Positions 1 through 6,965 of a DNA stretch of 7,972 bases are shown in pieces; within the stretch, counting starts at the first letter, position 1, and each line of letters starts with the position of its first letter. A program made the translations under genes and the position numbers. Source of the DNA: JBQTIM01 sp052388135 (GTDB lineage: Bacteria > Elusimicrobiota > Elusimicrobia > FEN-1173); contig JBQTIM010000093.1 in assembly GCA_052388135.1 (NCBI GenBank), positions 1-7,972 of the forward strand. The letters run 5' to 3'. The notes under the pieces were generated by a model. It saw nothing but the letters and a program-made list of their open reading frames with translations, did no database searches and had not been told where the DNA came from.

Positions 1-508
1 TCATGGAGTAAGTGTCCATCATCCAGCCCATGATGCGGGCGTCGGTGTTCACATCGGGGGCGGGAATGTCCTTTTCGGGGCCCAAAATCACCTGCAGCTC
101 GGAGGTGTAGCGCCGGGTCAGGCGTTCCAGCTCACCGTCGGAGAGCTTGGCCGGGTCGCAGACCACGCCGCCTTTGGCCCCGCCGAAGGGGATGCGGCCC
201 ACGGCGCATTTCCACGTCATCCACATGGCCAGGGCCGTGACCTCGTCCAAGTCCACGGCCGGATGGTAACGAATGCCGCCTTTGGCCGGGCCCCTGTCCA
301 CGTTGTGCTGGACGCGGTAGCCGTCGAACACCTTGATTTCGCCGGTGTCCATGCGCACGGGCACGGCCACCTGGAGGATGCGCTTGGGATACTTCAAAAT
401 CTCATGCAAGGAAGGATCGAGACCCAGACGGTCGGCGGCCTGCCTCAATTGTTCCCGGGCGGTGGCCAGGGGAGAGGTTTTGCCCTTGGCGGCGGGAGAG
501 GCGCTCAC
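1..508 (-). CDS. gdhA: Glutamate dehydrogenase, N-terminal part (gene runs off the left edge)
   Basis: Partial gene; 169 residues are visible from a GTG start at 508. The product is a Glu/Leu/Phe/Val-family dehydrogenase, predicted to catalyse NAD(P)-linked reductive amination of 2-oxoglutarate or the reverse in the cytoplasm. The substrate domain is clear: GPAKGGIRYHP (K76), MTWKCAV (K100), PFGGAKGG with catalytic lysine K112, and PAPDVNT with catalytic D152. Their spacing equals that of K89, K113, K125 and D165 of the Clostridium symbiosum enzyme with a constant offset of 13. The dinucleotide-binding domain lies outside the window, so cofactor preference cannot be judged. No ATG, GTG or TTG occurs in frame between the tolB stop and 508. 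The first dozen residues are a low-complexity extension before the usual family start. A GGAG lies 13 nt upstream, rather far. It follows tolB in the same direction and may be co-transcribed. The identification is firm; glutamate as substrate is inferred from the family. Confidence 0.93.
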   Translation of the reverse strand, partial: MSASPAAKGKTSPLATAREQLRQAADRLGLDPSLHEILKYPKRILQVAVPVRMDTGEIKVFDGYRVQHNVDRGPAKGGIRYHPAVDLDEVTALAMWMTWKCAVGRIPFGGAKGGVVCDPAKLSDGELERLTRRYTSELQVILGPEKDIPAPDVNTDARIMGWMMDTYSM

Positions 509-585
509 GAAGCGGCCCCCGCTCCCCGCGCGGGAACGCGGCGAGGACGGCGGATCGCTTGAGGACGCCCGGCCGGGCTCTTCAT
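505..585 (-). CDS. Possible 26-codon coupling ORF between tolB and gdhA
   Basis: A short ATG-to-TGA frame fills the gap between tolB and the glutamate dehydrogenase gene. Its ATG overlaps the tolB stop (ATGA), and its TGA overlaps the GTG start of the dehydrogenase (GTGA). The product would be a 26-residue, very basic peptide rich in Arg, Ala and Pro (starting MKSPAGRPQ) with no recognisable domain. In GC-rich DNA such a frame can be accidental. The double overlap is what would be expected of a frame that carries ribosomes from tolB to the next gene. No separate strong ribosome binding site is visible, although AAGGA lies a few bases before the ATG at the end of tolB. I treat it as a candidate only. 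Confidence 0.25.
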   Translation of the reverse strand: MKSPAGRPQAIRRPRRVPARGAGAAS

Positions 586-1889
586 CGCGATCCTTCCTCG
601 ACGGGCCACGGCCCCCAATGGGGCGTGAAGGAATTGCCGGGAATCTGCCCCAGGGGCTGCTGGTTGGAGCCGTCCAGGCCCATGATCCACAGCTCGGAAC
701 GGCCCCGGCGGGTGCTGGTGAAAACCAAGTGGCGGCCGTCCGGGGACCAGGCGGGGTTCTCGTTGTTGCCCGTGCCCCAGGTGAGCCTCTGCTGGGAGCC
801 GGAGGCGATCTCCAGGGTGTGGATGTCGAAGTTTCCTTTCGATTGGCTCATGGCGAAGGCGATGACGTTGCCCTGGGGCGACCAAGCCGCCGAATCGCAT
901 TCGCCCAGGCGGGTGAGGCGCTTCAGGTTCGCGCCGCTGACGTCCATGGCGTAGATCTGCGGATAGCCCGGACGGTCCGAGGTGAAAGCCATGCGCAGGC
1001 CGTCGGGAGAGAACGCGGGGGCGGTGTCCACGGAGAAGGAGCGCGTGAGGGCGCGCATGATCTTGCCGTCCAGGCCCACCTGGTGGATGTTGGGCTCGCC
1101 GCCCAGGGACAAGGTGGCCGCCAGGGACTGACCGTCGGGGAACCAGGCGGCGGAGGCGTTCAAGCCTTCGTAGCCGCAGAGGAGACGCTTCTCGCGGCCG
1201 TCGGCGCTCAGCAGGTAAAGGCGCGGCCCGCCGTCCCGGAAGGTGGTGTAGGCGATCCATTTTCCGTCGGGGGAAGCCTTGGGCAGGAGGGCGATGGAGC
1301 GGTCGTTGGTGAGGCGGCGGAAGTTGGCGCCGTCGTAGTCCACGGCGCAGACTTCCTTTTTTCCGGTGGCGTCGTTGACGAAGTAGATGGGCGTGCCGGC
1401 CACGCCGGGCCGGCCGATGAAATAGCGCACCACCTCGTCGGCCCAGCGGTGCGCCACCGACCGCTCCTGCCCCGGATCGCCCAAGTAGCGTTTTTCCAAC
1501 ACCACCTGTTTGGAGCGGACGTCGTAGAGCGCCCCGGTGAACTCGAAGCGCCCTTCGCGCGCGGCGCTCAAAGTCCCCGTCACCAGCAGGTCGGCCTTGG
1601 CGTCCCTCCAGGCGTCGAAGAGGATGCGGCGGCGCAGGGGCGCGGGTCCGCCCTCGATCAGGTTGAAGATGCGCTGGAACAGGAGGTCGTATTTGACCAC
1701 GTCCCGCATGCCGCGCGCGCGGGCCGCCTCCTCGACGCTCGAACGGACGGAGACGAAATCGGCCAGGCCCAGGTTGAGGCGCTGGCCGTGGGCCGAAAGC
1801 TCGAGGTAAAGGGCGTCCTGCGCCGGAGCGGGGCGCGCCGCGAAAAGGGCGGCGGCCAGCAGGAGCAGGGAAACGGCCCGGCGGCTCAC
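582..1889 (-). CDS. tolB: TolB, periplasmic beta-propeller of the Tol-Pal system
   Basis: This is a 435-residue periplasmic protein of the Tol-Pal trans-envelope complex, which helps outer-membrane constriction and stability during division. TolB binds Pal through its propeller and TolA through its N-terminus. A signal peptide is seen at residues 1-23 (basic start, leucine/alanine core, APAQ cleavage region). Residues 24-165 match the TolB N-terminal domain, including a LLVTGTL segment. From about 168 there is a beta-propeller with WD40-like (PD40) signatures near residues 204, 248, 292, 335 and 380, such as FSPDGLRMAF and WSPDGRHLVF, closed by FTPHWGP. The length is close to the E. coli protein. 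The start is GTG at 1889, overlapping the cpoB stop by four bases (GTGA), with no strong ribosome site of its own, so translation is probably coupled to cpoB. It is third after pal and cpoB, an unusual order. Other PD40 proteins are possible, but the neighbours make TolB very likely. Confidence 0.95.
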   Translation of the reverse strand: MSRRAVSLLLLAAALFAARPAPAQDALYLELSAHGQRLNLGLADFVSVRSSVEEAARARGMRDVVKYDLLFQRIFNLIEGGPAPLRRRILFDAWRDAKADLLVTGTLSAAREGRFEFTGALYDVRSKQVVLEKRYLGDPGQERSVAHRWADEVVRYFIGRPGVAGTPIYFVNDATGKKEVCAVDYDGANFRRLTNDRSIALLPKASPDGKWIAYTTFRDGGPRLYLLSADGREKRLLCGYEGLNASAAWFPDGQSLAATLSLGGEPNIHQVGLDGKIMRALTRSFSVDTAPAFSPDGLRMAFTSDRPGYPQIYAMDVSGANLKRLTRLGECDSAAWSPQGNVIAFAMSQSKGNFDIHTLEIASGSQQRLTWGTGNNENPAWSPDGRHLVFTSTRRGRSELWIMGLDGSNQQPLGQIPGNSFTPHWGPWPVEEGSR

Positions 1890-2671
1890 CGCTCGGCCGG
1901 TTCCCGCGCCTCGGACGGGGCGCCTCCCTTTAAGGCGGACATGCGGTCGCGGGCGGCCTGGGCCTCTTTGCGGTGGGGGTACTTTCGCGCGATGGCGTCG
2001 TAAACGGCCAAGGCCTCGTTGGTCTGGCCGCGCTTCTCCAGCGCCGCGCCTTTCTGCAAGTAAGCCGCCGGCACGACGGAGCTGTTGGGATGGTCCTTCA
2101 ACACCTTGTCGTAGGCCTCCAGCGCGCGGGGCCAGTCCGACTTGGCGAAATGGCTCTCGCCGATGTAGAACTGGGCCTCGGCCGCCTTTTCCGTGCCGGG
2201 GTGCTTCTCCAGGTAGTTCTGGAAACCCTTCAACGCCACGTCGTAGCGCCGGCGGGTGAAGTCGCCGTACGCCTGGTTGAAGAGGGCGCTGGGCGCGGCC
2301 GGCGCGCCGGGCTTGGCGCCGGACAGCGTCTCCGAAAGCGAATCCAGCCGGTGGGAAAGGTTCTGGTCCAGATCGTCCATGCGGGAGGACAGCAGGGACA
2401 TGTGGTTCTGGCTTTCCTCCAGGTGCGCCGACAGGATTTCCAGCTGGCGCGTGAGGGAATGCATCTGGGCCAGGGTGTCGGCCTGGCTGCCCTGCAGGGT
2501 CGACTGGGCCGTGGACTGGTTGGACTGGGCCTTGGAAAGGGCGTTCTGGAGTTGGCTGATGTCCACGCGCAGGTCCTCGATTTCCTGCCGCGTGGCCAGG
2601 CAGCCGGAGAAGAACAGGGAAGAGAGCAGGAGGGCCCCCGCCGAAGAAACGAGCCTCCTCGCCTTCCTCAT
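1886..2671 (-). CDS. cpoB: CpoB/YbgF, coiled-coil and TPR Tol-Pal accessory protein, predicted lipoprotein
   Basis: This 261-residue exported protein has the tol-pal system YbgF/CpoB architecture. In E. coli, CpoB works in the periplasm to coordinate peptidoglycan synthesis (PBP1B) with Tol-driven outer-membrane constriction. Residues 1-23 form a signal sequence ending FFSGC, a type II lipobox with Cys24, so this version is probably membrane anchored. Residues 30-115 are Gln/Ser/Leu-rich with heptad spacing and should form a trimerising coiled coil. After an Ala/Pro linker (about 120-127), three tetratricopeptide repeats follow at about 130-247 (FNQAYGDFTRRRYDVAL, EAQFYIGESHFAKSDWPRAL, and AYLQKGAALEKRGQTNEAL), each followed by the family's HPG/HPN/YP turn. 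The ATG at 2671 is preceded by AGAGG only 3 nt away; no earlier in-frame start occurs before a stop. The gene is 45 bp after pal and overlaps tolB by 4 bp, so all three are likely one transcript. Confidence 0.92.
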   Translation of the reverse strand: MRKARRLVSSAGALLLSSLFFSGCLATRQEIEDLRVDISQLQNALSKAQSNQSTAQSTLQGSQADTLAQMHSLTRQLEILSAHLEESQNHMSLLSSRMDDLDQNLSHRLDSLSETLSGAKPGAPAAPSALFNQAYGDFTRRRYDVALKGFQNYLEKHPGTEKAAEAQFYIGESHFAKSDWPRALEAYDKVLKDHPNSSVVPAAYLQKGAALEKRGQTNEALAVYDAIARKYPHRKEAQAARDRMSALKGGAPSEAREPAER

Positions 2672-2716
2672 AAGCCTCTTCTCACGGTCTCCGCGTCAAC
2701 GCCCGCCGCCCCTTCT

Positions 2717-3286
2717 TCAGGGAAGCTTGTCCAGGGGGATGCGGATGGCGGCGCCGGAGGATTTCAAAGTCGTCTCGCCCCGGCGGTTCCGGGACCAGCA
2801 ATCTTCGCTTTCGTCGCGGCAGACCAGGCGCTCCTCGCCGAAAGAGACGGTGGCCAGCTTGTTGCCGCGGACGCCCAGGGACTTGTAGTAGTCCCGCAGG
2901 GCGTTGGCGCGCCGTTGTCCCAAAGCCAGGTTGTATTCCACGGTGCCGCGCTGGTCGCAGTGGCCTTCCACGCGGATCTGCAGGGCGGGCGCCTCTTGCA
3001 GGGCGGCCTTGAGCACCTGGGCGTTGGTCTTGAGCGCTTCGCGGGCGTCCGCCGCCAAATCGGCGGAGTTGGTTTCAAAATAAACCGCCGAAAGCTCGGG
3101 CACCGTGATCCATTCGCCGCCGATTTCCAGGGCCGAGCGGGCGCCGAATCTGCCGGCCATGTCCCCGTCCACGGGGGCCTCTTCCACGGGAGCCTCCACC
3201 GCCGGCGTCTGCTTCTTCTTGGGAGGGCAGCCGGCCAGGGCCAAGCCTAATAGGAGGAACAACAATCCTTTGCTGGTGGAGTTCAT
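2717..3286 (-). CDS. pal: Pal, peptidoglycan-associated outer-membrane lipoprotein
   Basis: This 189-residue lipoprotein is predicted to sit on the inner face of the outer membrane and bind peptidoglycan non-covalently, forming the outer-membrane end of the Tol-Pal system. Residues 1-19 are a lipoprotein signal ending LALAGC, with lipidated Cys20. A Lys/Pro/Glu/Val-rich linker follows (21-45). An OmpA-like domain spans about 66-175, with VYFETNSA, GHCDQRGTVEYNLALGQRRA, SFGEE and CWSRNRRGE. Asp111 and Arg126 are the expected diaminopimelate-binding residues. Besides Cys110, two further cysteines (156 and 163) lie where they could form a disulfide in the periplasm. The start is an ATG at 3286 with AAGGA eight nt upstream and a promoter-like pair further up, making this the likely first gene of the pal-cpoB-tolB unit. 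A generic OmpA-family protein is the only alternative, and the neighbours argue against it. Confidence 0.95.
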   Translation of the reverse strand: MNSTSKGLLFLLLGLALAGCPPKKKQTPAVEAPVEEAPVDGDMAGRFGARSALEIGGEWITVPELSAVYFETNSADLAADAREALKTNAQVLKAALQEAPALQIRVEGHCDQRGTVEYNLALGQRRANALRDYYKSLGVRGNKLATVSFGEERLVCRDESEDCWSRNRRGETTLKSSGAAIRIPLDKLP

Positions 3287-3294
3287 TGAGTGAT

Positions 3295-3300
3295 TCCTTT
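3295..3300 (-). promoter_or_regulatory. Ribosome binding site of pal
   Basis: On the minus strand this reads AAAGGA. The AAGGA core is eight nt before the ATG at 3286, close to the ideal spacing. It is the clearest Shine-Dalgarno sequence in the window and supports the chosen pal start. Confidence 0.75.
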
Positions 3301-3324
3301 CGAGGGGAAATTTACGCCGTTGTT

Positions 3325-3353
3325 ATGTTATCAAAAGGCCATGAGGCGGGCAA
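3325..3353 (-). promoter_or_regulatory. Candidate sigma70-type promoter of the pal-cpoB-tolB unit
   Basis: In the 112-bp gap between the dnaE stop and pal, the minus strand has TTGCCC (3348-3353), a 17-bp spacer and TAACAT (3325-3330). Each hexamer matches four of six consensus bases. The stretch around the -10 is noticeably AT-rich within GC-rich surroundings. Transcription would begin roughly 30 nt before the pal ribosome site. I see no convincing hairpin terminator for dnaE in the same gap, so read-through from dnaE is also possible. Confidence 0.5.
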
Positions 3354-3398
3354 CAAAGAGTCTTGGAAAGAGGCGCCGCCCGCTCTCGACCGCTCCGG

Positions 3399-6300
3399 CT
3401 ACTTGGCCCGCAGTTCCCAGCAATCCCGGCCCAGGACGCGCTCCATTTCGTGGAGGAACCCGTCGGTGGGTTTCACGCGCTTGTCCGTGGTCAGGGCGTA
3501 GTCGCCGTGGGCCGGCGTTTTGAGTCGGAAGACGAGTTGGCAGTTCCCGGGATGCTGATCGCAGATTTTTTCCAGCTTCTGGAGAGGATCGTCCTCCAGC
3601 CCCGCCGTCGACACCGTGAGGACGACCCATTTCACCAGGCGTTCACGGGCGTCTTTCAGCGGAATAACCTGCTCCACGAGGAGGTCCTTCTGTTCCCCCC
3701 GCGGTTCCAGTTTCCCCCGCACGACCACCATCTCGTGCGCCTGCAGGACGTCGCCCATCTCGGCCAGGGTTTTGGGGAACACCACGCACTCCACCTCCCC
3801 TTCCAGGTCCTCGAGCTTGAAGCGCGCCATGGGCTTGCCCATCTTGGTGATGCTTTTTTTCGTGTTGAGGATCATCCCGGCCACGTGCACGATGCCGGCG
3901 TCGGGCAGTTTGCCCAGGGTGTGGGACACGTAGCCGGCCAGCTCCTTGCTGTAGCGCGCCAGGGGATGGCCGGAAAGATAAAACCCCAGCACTTCCTTTT
4001 CGTTGGCCAGAAGGGTGTGTTCCCGCCACTCCTCCGCCGGAGCGACGGCGACGCCCGCGGCGTCGGTCTTGGGCGCGCGCGAAGACATCTCCCCCAATTC
4101 GAAAAGCGCGCCCTGCCCCACCAGGGCCTCCTCCTTCACGCGGGAGGAGCGGGCCAGAGCGTCCTCGGCCTTGGCGAACAGCTCCGAGCGCCAGCGGCAG
4201 AGCTCCAGCATCTTCACCTCCGGAGGCTCGTGCTCCAGCGCCGGGCGCATGGGGTCGAAGGCGCCGGCCTTGATGAGGGATTCCACCACCTTGCGGTTGG
4301 CCTGACGCGTGTCCACGCGGGCGCAAAATTCTTCCAGGGATTTGAAAGGCCCCGCCTGCCGCCGCGCGGCCAACACGGACTCCACCGCCCCCTCGCCCAC
4401 GTTCTTCACCGCCATGAGGCCGAAACGGATGCGGGGATTTTCCTTGTCCTCCGGCGCGCTCTCGACGGAAAACGCCCCTTCGGAGCGGCTGACGTCGGGA
4501 GGAAGGATTTCGATGCCCATCTCCTGCGCCTCGCCCAAATAGGTCACCAGCTTGGATTCGGTCTCCTTGGAGCCCAGGTTGGAATGGCCGATCTCCGAGG
4601 TCAGCACCGCCGTCATGAACTCCACCGGGAAGTTCGCTTTGAGGTAAGCGGTTTGATAGCTGATGAGCCCGTAGGCGGAAGCGTGGCTCTTGTTGAAGCC
4701 GTAGCCGCCGAACTGCACCATGAGGTCGAAAATTTTCTCCGCGATCTTCTTGTCCACGCCCTTGGCCTTGGCGCCTTCCATGAACTTGCCGCGCTGCTGC
4801 TCCATGATCTCGGGAATCTTCTTGCCCATGGCCTTGCGCAGGGTGTCCGCTTCGCCGGGCGTGTAGCCCGCCAGCGTCTGGGCGATGCGCATGACCTGCT
4901 CTTGATAGACGATGACGCCGTAGGTGTCCTTCAAGATGGGCTCCAACAGGGGATGGTCGTACTTCACCTTGATCTTGCCGTGCTTGCGCGCCACGAATTC
5001 GTCCAACATGCCGCTGCCCATGGGGCCCGGGCGGTAGAGGGAGATGAGGGCCACGACGTCGTCCAGGGACGTGGGCTTGAGCTTGCGCAGCAGGTCGCGC
5101 ATGCCGCCGGATTCGACCTGGAACACGCCGCCCGTTCTTCCCTGGGACAGGAGCTTGTAAGCCGGCGCATCGTCCAGGGGGATTTTCTCTATATCGAACT
5201 CCGGCTCGCGCCGCGCGCGGACCAGGCGGACGGCGTCGCGGATGACCCGCAGGGTGCGCAGGCCCAGAAAGTCCACCTTCAGGAGGCCCAGCTTTAAAAC
5301 GGACTCGTCGTTGTATTGCGTGGTGACCACGTCCCGGGAGCCTTTGGACAGAGGGGTGTGCTCGGTGATGTCGCCGGCGGCGATGATGGTGCCCGCGGCG
5401 TGCACGCCCGTGTGCCTCTTCAGGCCCTCCAACCGCTTCGCCAGGTCCAGCAGTTTTTTCACCTGGGGGTCTTGGCCGTAAAGCTGTTTCAATTCGGGCA
5501 CGTTTTCCAGGGCGGAATGGATGGTGGTGCCCAATTCCTTGGGGATGAGCCGCGCCACTTTGTCCACCTCGATCAGGGGCATGTCCAGCACGCGGCCCAC
5601 GTCCCGCACCACCAGGCGGGCCAGCATGGCGCCGAAGGTGATGATCTGGGCCACGCAGCGCTCGCCGTATTTCCCGCGCACGTAGTCGATCACCTTCTCG
5701 CGGCCGTCGTCGGCGAAATCGATGTCTAGGTCGGGCATGCTCCGGCGCTCGGGGTTCAGGAACCGCTCGAAGAGCAGGCCGTTCTGGATGGGGTCTATGT
5801 TGGTGATGCCCAGGGCGAAGGCCGTGAGCGCGCCGGCGCCGGAGCCGCGCCCCGGCCCCACGGGGATGCCCTGGCTCTTGGCGTAATGGATGAAATCCCA
5901 GACGATGAGGAAGTAGGTGGAAAACCCCATCTTGCGGATCACGGCCAGCTCCTCGTCCAGCCGGGCCTTGTAATCGGGCCGGATGTGGCCGAAGCGCTTC
6001 TTCAACCCTTCGAGGCAAAGCTTCTCCAAATACCCCTCGGGCGTGTCGCCGGCCGGCACCGCGTAGCTCGGCAGGAGGATCTGGTTGAAGTTCATGGTGA
6101 GCCGGCAGCGCTCGGCGATGGCCAGGGTGTTCTTAAGGGCCTCCGGCACCTCGGCGAAGCGCTGAAGCATTTCCTGCGGCGCCTTGTAGTAGAACTCCGG
6201 CGCGGCGTATTTCATCCGGTTGGGATCGTTCAGCGTCTTGCCCGTGCCGATGCAGAGCAGAACGTCGTGGGCGAAGGAATCGTCCTTGCGGAAATAGTGG

Positions 6301-6947
6301 CAGTCGTTGGTGGCCACCAGCGGCGTGCCGGTTTTCTTGGACATCTCCACCAGTTGCGGGAACACCTGCTTCTGCAGGGGCAGGCCGTGGTCCATGAGCT
6401 CCAGATAAAAATTGTCCTTGCCGAAGATGTTGCGGAAATCGTCCAGAGCCTTGTAGGCCTTGTCCGGCTGGTCTTTGAGGAGGGCCGAATTGATTTCCCC
6501 CTTCAGACAACCCGACAGCGCCAGCAAGCCCTCGGAGTGCTCGGCCAAAATCTCGCGGTCAATCCGGGGCTTGTAGTAGTAGCCTTCCAAAAAAGATCGG
6601 GACGTAAGCTTCATCAGGTTGCGGTAGCCGGTCTCGTTGGTGGCCAGGATGGTCATGTGGTGGGACGATTCGGACGGCGAGCCACTGCGGTCCAGCCGGG
6701 AGGAGGGCGCCACGTAGGCCTCGATGCCGATGATGGGGTTGATGCCGGCCTCCGTGCAGACGGAGTAAAACTCCACGGCGCCGTGCAGGTTCCCGTGGTC
6801 CGTGATGGCCAGGGACTGGAACTTCTGCGCGGCCATGGACTTGATGAACTCCGACGGGTTGCCCTTCTCGTCCGTCAGCCGGGTGGCCCCGTCCAGAAGG
6901 CTGTACTCGGTGTGGTTGTGAAGGTGAACGAACGGCGCGTGGGACAT
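3399..6947 (-). CDS. dnaE: DNA polymerase III alpha subunit (DnaE1 type)
   Basis: This 1182-residue catalytic subunit of the replicative polymerase is full length (E. coli DnaE is about 1160). An N-terminal PHP domain (about 1-280) carries HNHTEYS, TDHG, GIEAY, SGCLKGE and NDCHY, and keeps all nine expected metal ligands: H10, H12, D19, H51, E76, H97, C147, D215 and H217. The palm has PVGPGRGSGAG at about 362-372, PDLDID with D408 and D410, and KVDFLGL with D559, giving the catalytic aspartate triad. The finger region GGYGFNKSHASAY is near 750. QGALF (945-949) fits an internal beta-clamp binding motif. An OB-fold is at about 1010-1090 (VHVAGMI, MARFKLEDLEG). The ATG at 6947 is preceded in frame by TGA nine bases upstream, so no longer start exists. 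The AAGGG upstream is 13 nt away, a long spacing. Mobile-element sequence begins within a few bases of the start, so the native promoter may have been displaced. Confidence 0.98.
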   Translation of the reverse strand: MSHAPFVHLHNHTEYSLLDGATRLTDEKGNPSEFIKSMAAQKFQSLAITDHGNLHGAVEFYSVCTEAGINPIIGIEAYVAPSSRLDRSGSPSESSHHMTILATNETGYRNLMKLTSRSFLEGYYYKPRIDREILAEHSEGLLALSGCLKGEINSALLKDQPDKAYKALDDFRNIFGKDNFYLELMDHGLPLQKQVFPQLVEMSKKTGTPLVATNDCHYFRKDDSFAHDVLLCIGTGKTLNDPNRMKYAAPEFYYKAPQEMLQRFAEVPEALKNTLAIAERCRLTMNFNQILLPSYAVPAGDTPEGYLEKLCLEGLKKRFGHIRPDYKARLDEELAVIRKMGFSTYFLIVWDFIHYAKSQGIPVGPGRGSGAGALTAFALGITNIDPIQNGLLFERFLNPERRSMPDLDIDFADDGREKVIDYVRGKYGERCVAQIITFGAMLARLVVRDVGRVLDMPLIEVDKVARLIPKELGTTIHSALENVPELKQLYGQDPQVKKLLDLAKRLEGLKRHTGVHAAGTIIAAGDITEHTPLSKGSRDVVTTQYNDESVLKLGLLKVDFLGLRTLRVIRDAVRLVRARREPEFDIEKIPLDDAPAYKLLSQGRTGGVFQVESGGMRDLLRKLKPTSLDDVVALISLYRPGPMGSGMLDEFVARKHGKIKVKYDHPLLEPILKDTYGVIVYQEQVMRIAQTLAGYTPGEADTLRKAMGKKIPEIMEQQRGKFMEGAKAKGVDKKIAEKIFDLMVQFGGYGFNKSHASAYGLISYQTAYLKANFPVEFMTAVLTSEIGHSNLGSKETESKLVTYLGEAQEMGIEILPPDVSRSEGAFSVESAPEDKENPRIRFGLMAVKNVGEGAVESVLAARRQAGPFKSLEEFCARVDTRQANRKVVESLIKAGAFDPMRPALEHEPPEVKMLELCRWRSELFAKAEDALARSSRVKEEALVGQGALFELGEMSSRAPKTDAAGVAVAPAEEWREHTLLANEKEVLGFYLSGHPLARYSKELAGYVSHTLGKLPDAGIVHVAGMILNTKKSITKMGKPMARFKLEDLEGEVECVVFPKTLAEMGDVLQAHEMVVVRGKLEPRGEQKDLLVEQVIPLKDARERLVKWVVLTVSTAGLEDDPLQKLEKICDQHPGNCQLVFRLKTPAHGDYALTTDKRVKPTDGFLHEMERVLGRDCWELRAK
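4101..4115 (-). other. Internal beta-clamp binding motif of DnaE (QGALF)
   Basis: These codons give Gln-Gly-Ala-Leu-Phe at residues 945-949 of the polymerase. They fall in the segment after the fingers and before the OB-fold where E. coli DnaE has QADMF, which binds the sliding clamp. The assignment rests on position and the Q-x-x-L-F pattern. Acidic residues follow directly. Confidence 0.6.
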
Positions 6948-6960
6948 GGCGTGTCAATTT

Positions 6961-6965
6961 CCCTT
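6961..6965 (-). promoter_or_regulatory. Weak, distant ribosome binding site of dnaE
   Basis: On the minus strand this is AAGGG, 13 nt before the dnaE ATG at 6947. The spacing is longer than usual, but no better purine stretch is present. It lies at the edge of the repeat array, so the site may have been supplied by the mobile-element end. Confidence 0.35.

Noticed and set aside
333..2003. A 556-codon plus-strand open frame opposite tolB
   Set aside because: It has low-complexity Gly/Ala/Val/Arg composition and lies antisense to a gene with clear TolB motifs. It is a shadow of GC-rich codon use.
1973..3250. A 425-codon plus-strand frame opposite cpoB and pal
   Set aside because: It crosses two real genes and their intergenic gap and has no domain pattern; it is an antisense shadow.
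3354..3398. A possible rho-independent terminator after dnaE
   Set aside because: The stretch is GC-rich and contains the palindrome GGCGCC, but I could not draw a convincing stem followed by a U tract.
3363..5297. A 644-codon plus-strand frame, and others (5316-5729, 5886-7010), opposite dnaE
   Set aside because: They are His/Leu/Gly-rich translations antisense to the conserved polymerase sequence, with no motifs.
3643..6018. A 791-codon minus-strand frame inside dnaE
   Set aside because: It is an out-of-frame, Arg/Pro/Gly-rich reading of dnaE; the dnaE frame has all family motifs.
6948..6960. TTGACA just before the dnaE ATG as a -35 box
   Set aside because: A promoter using it would start transcription inside dnaE, downstream of the start codon, and no -10 is found at the right distance.
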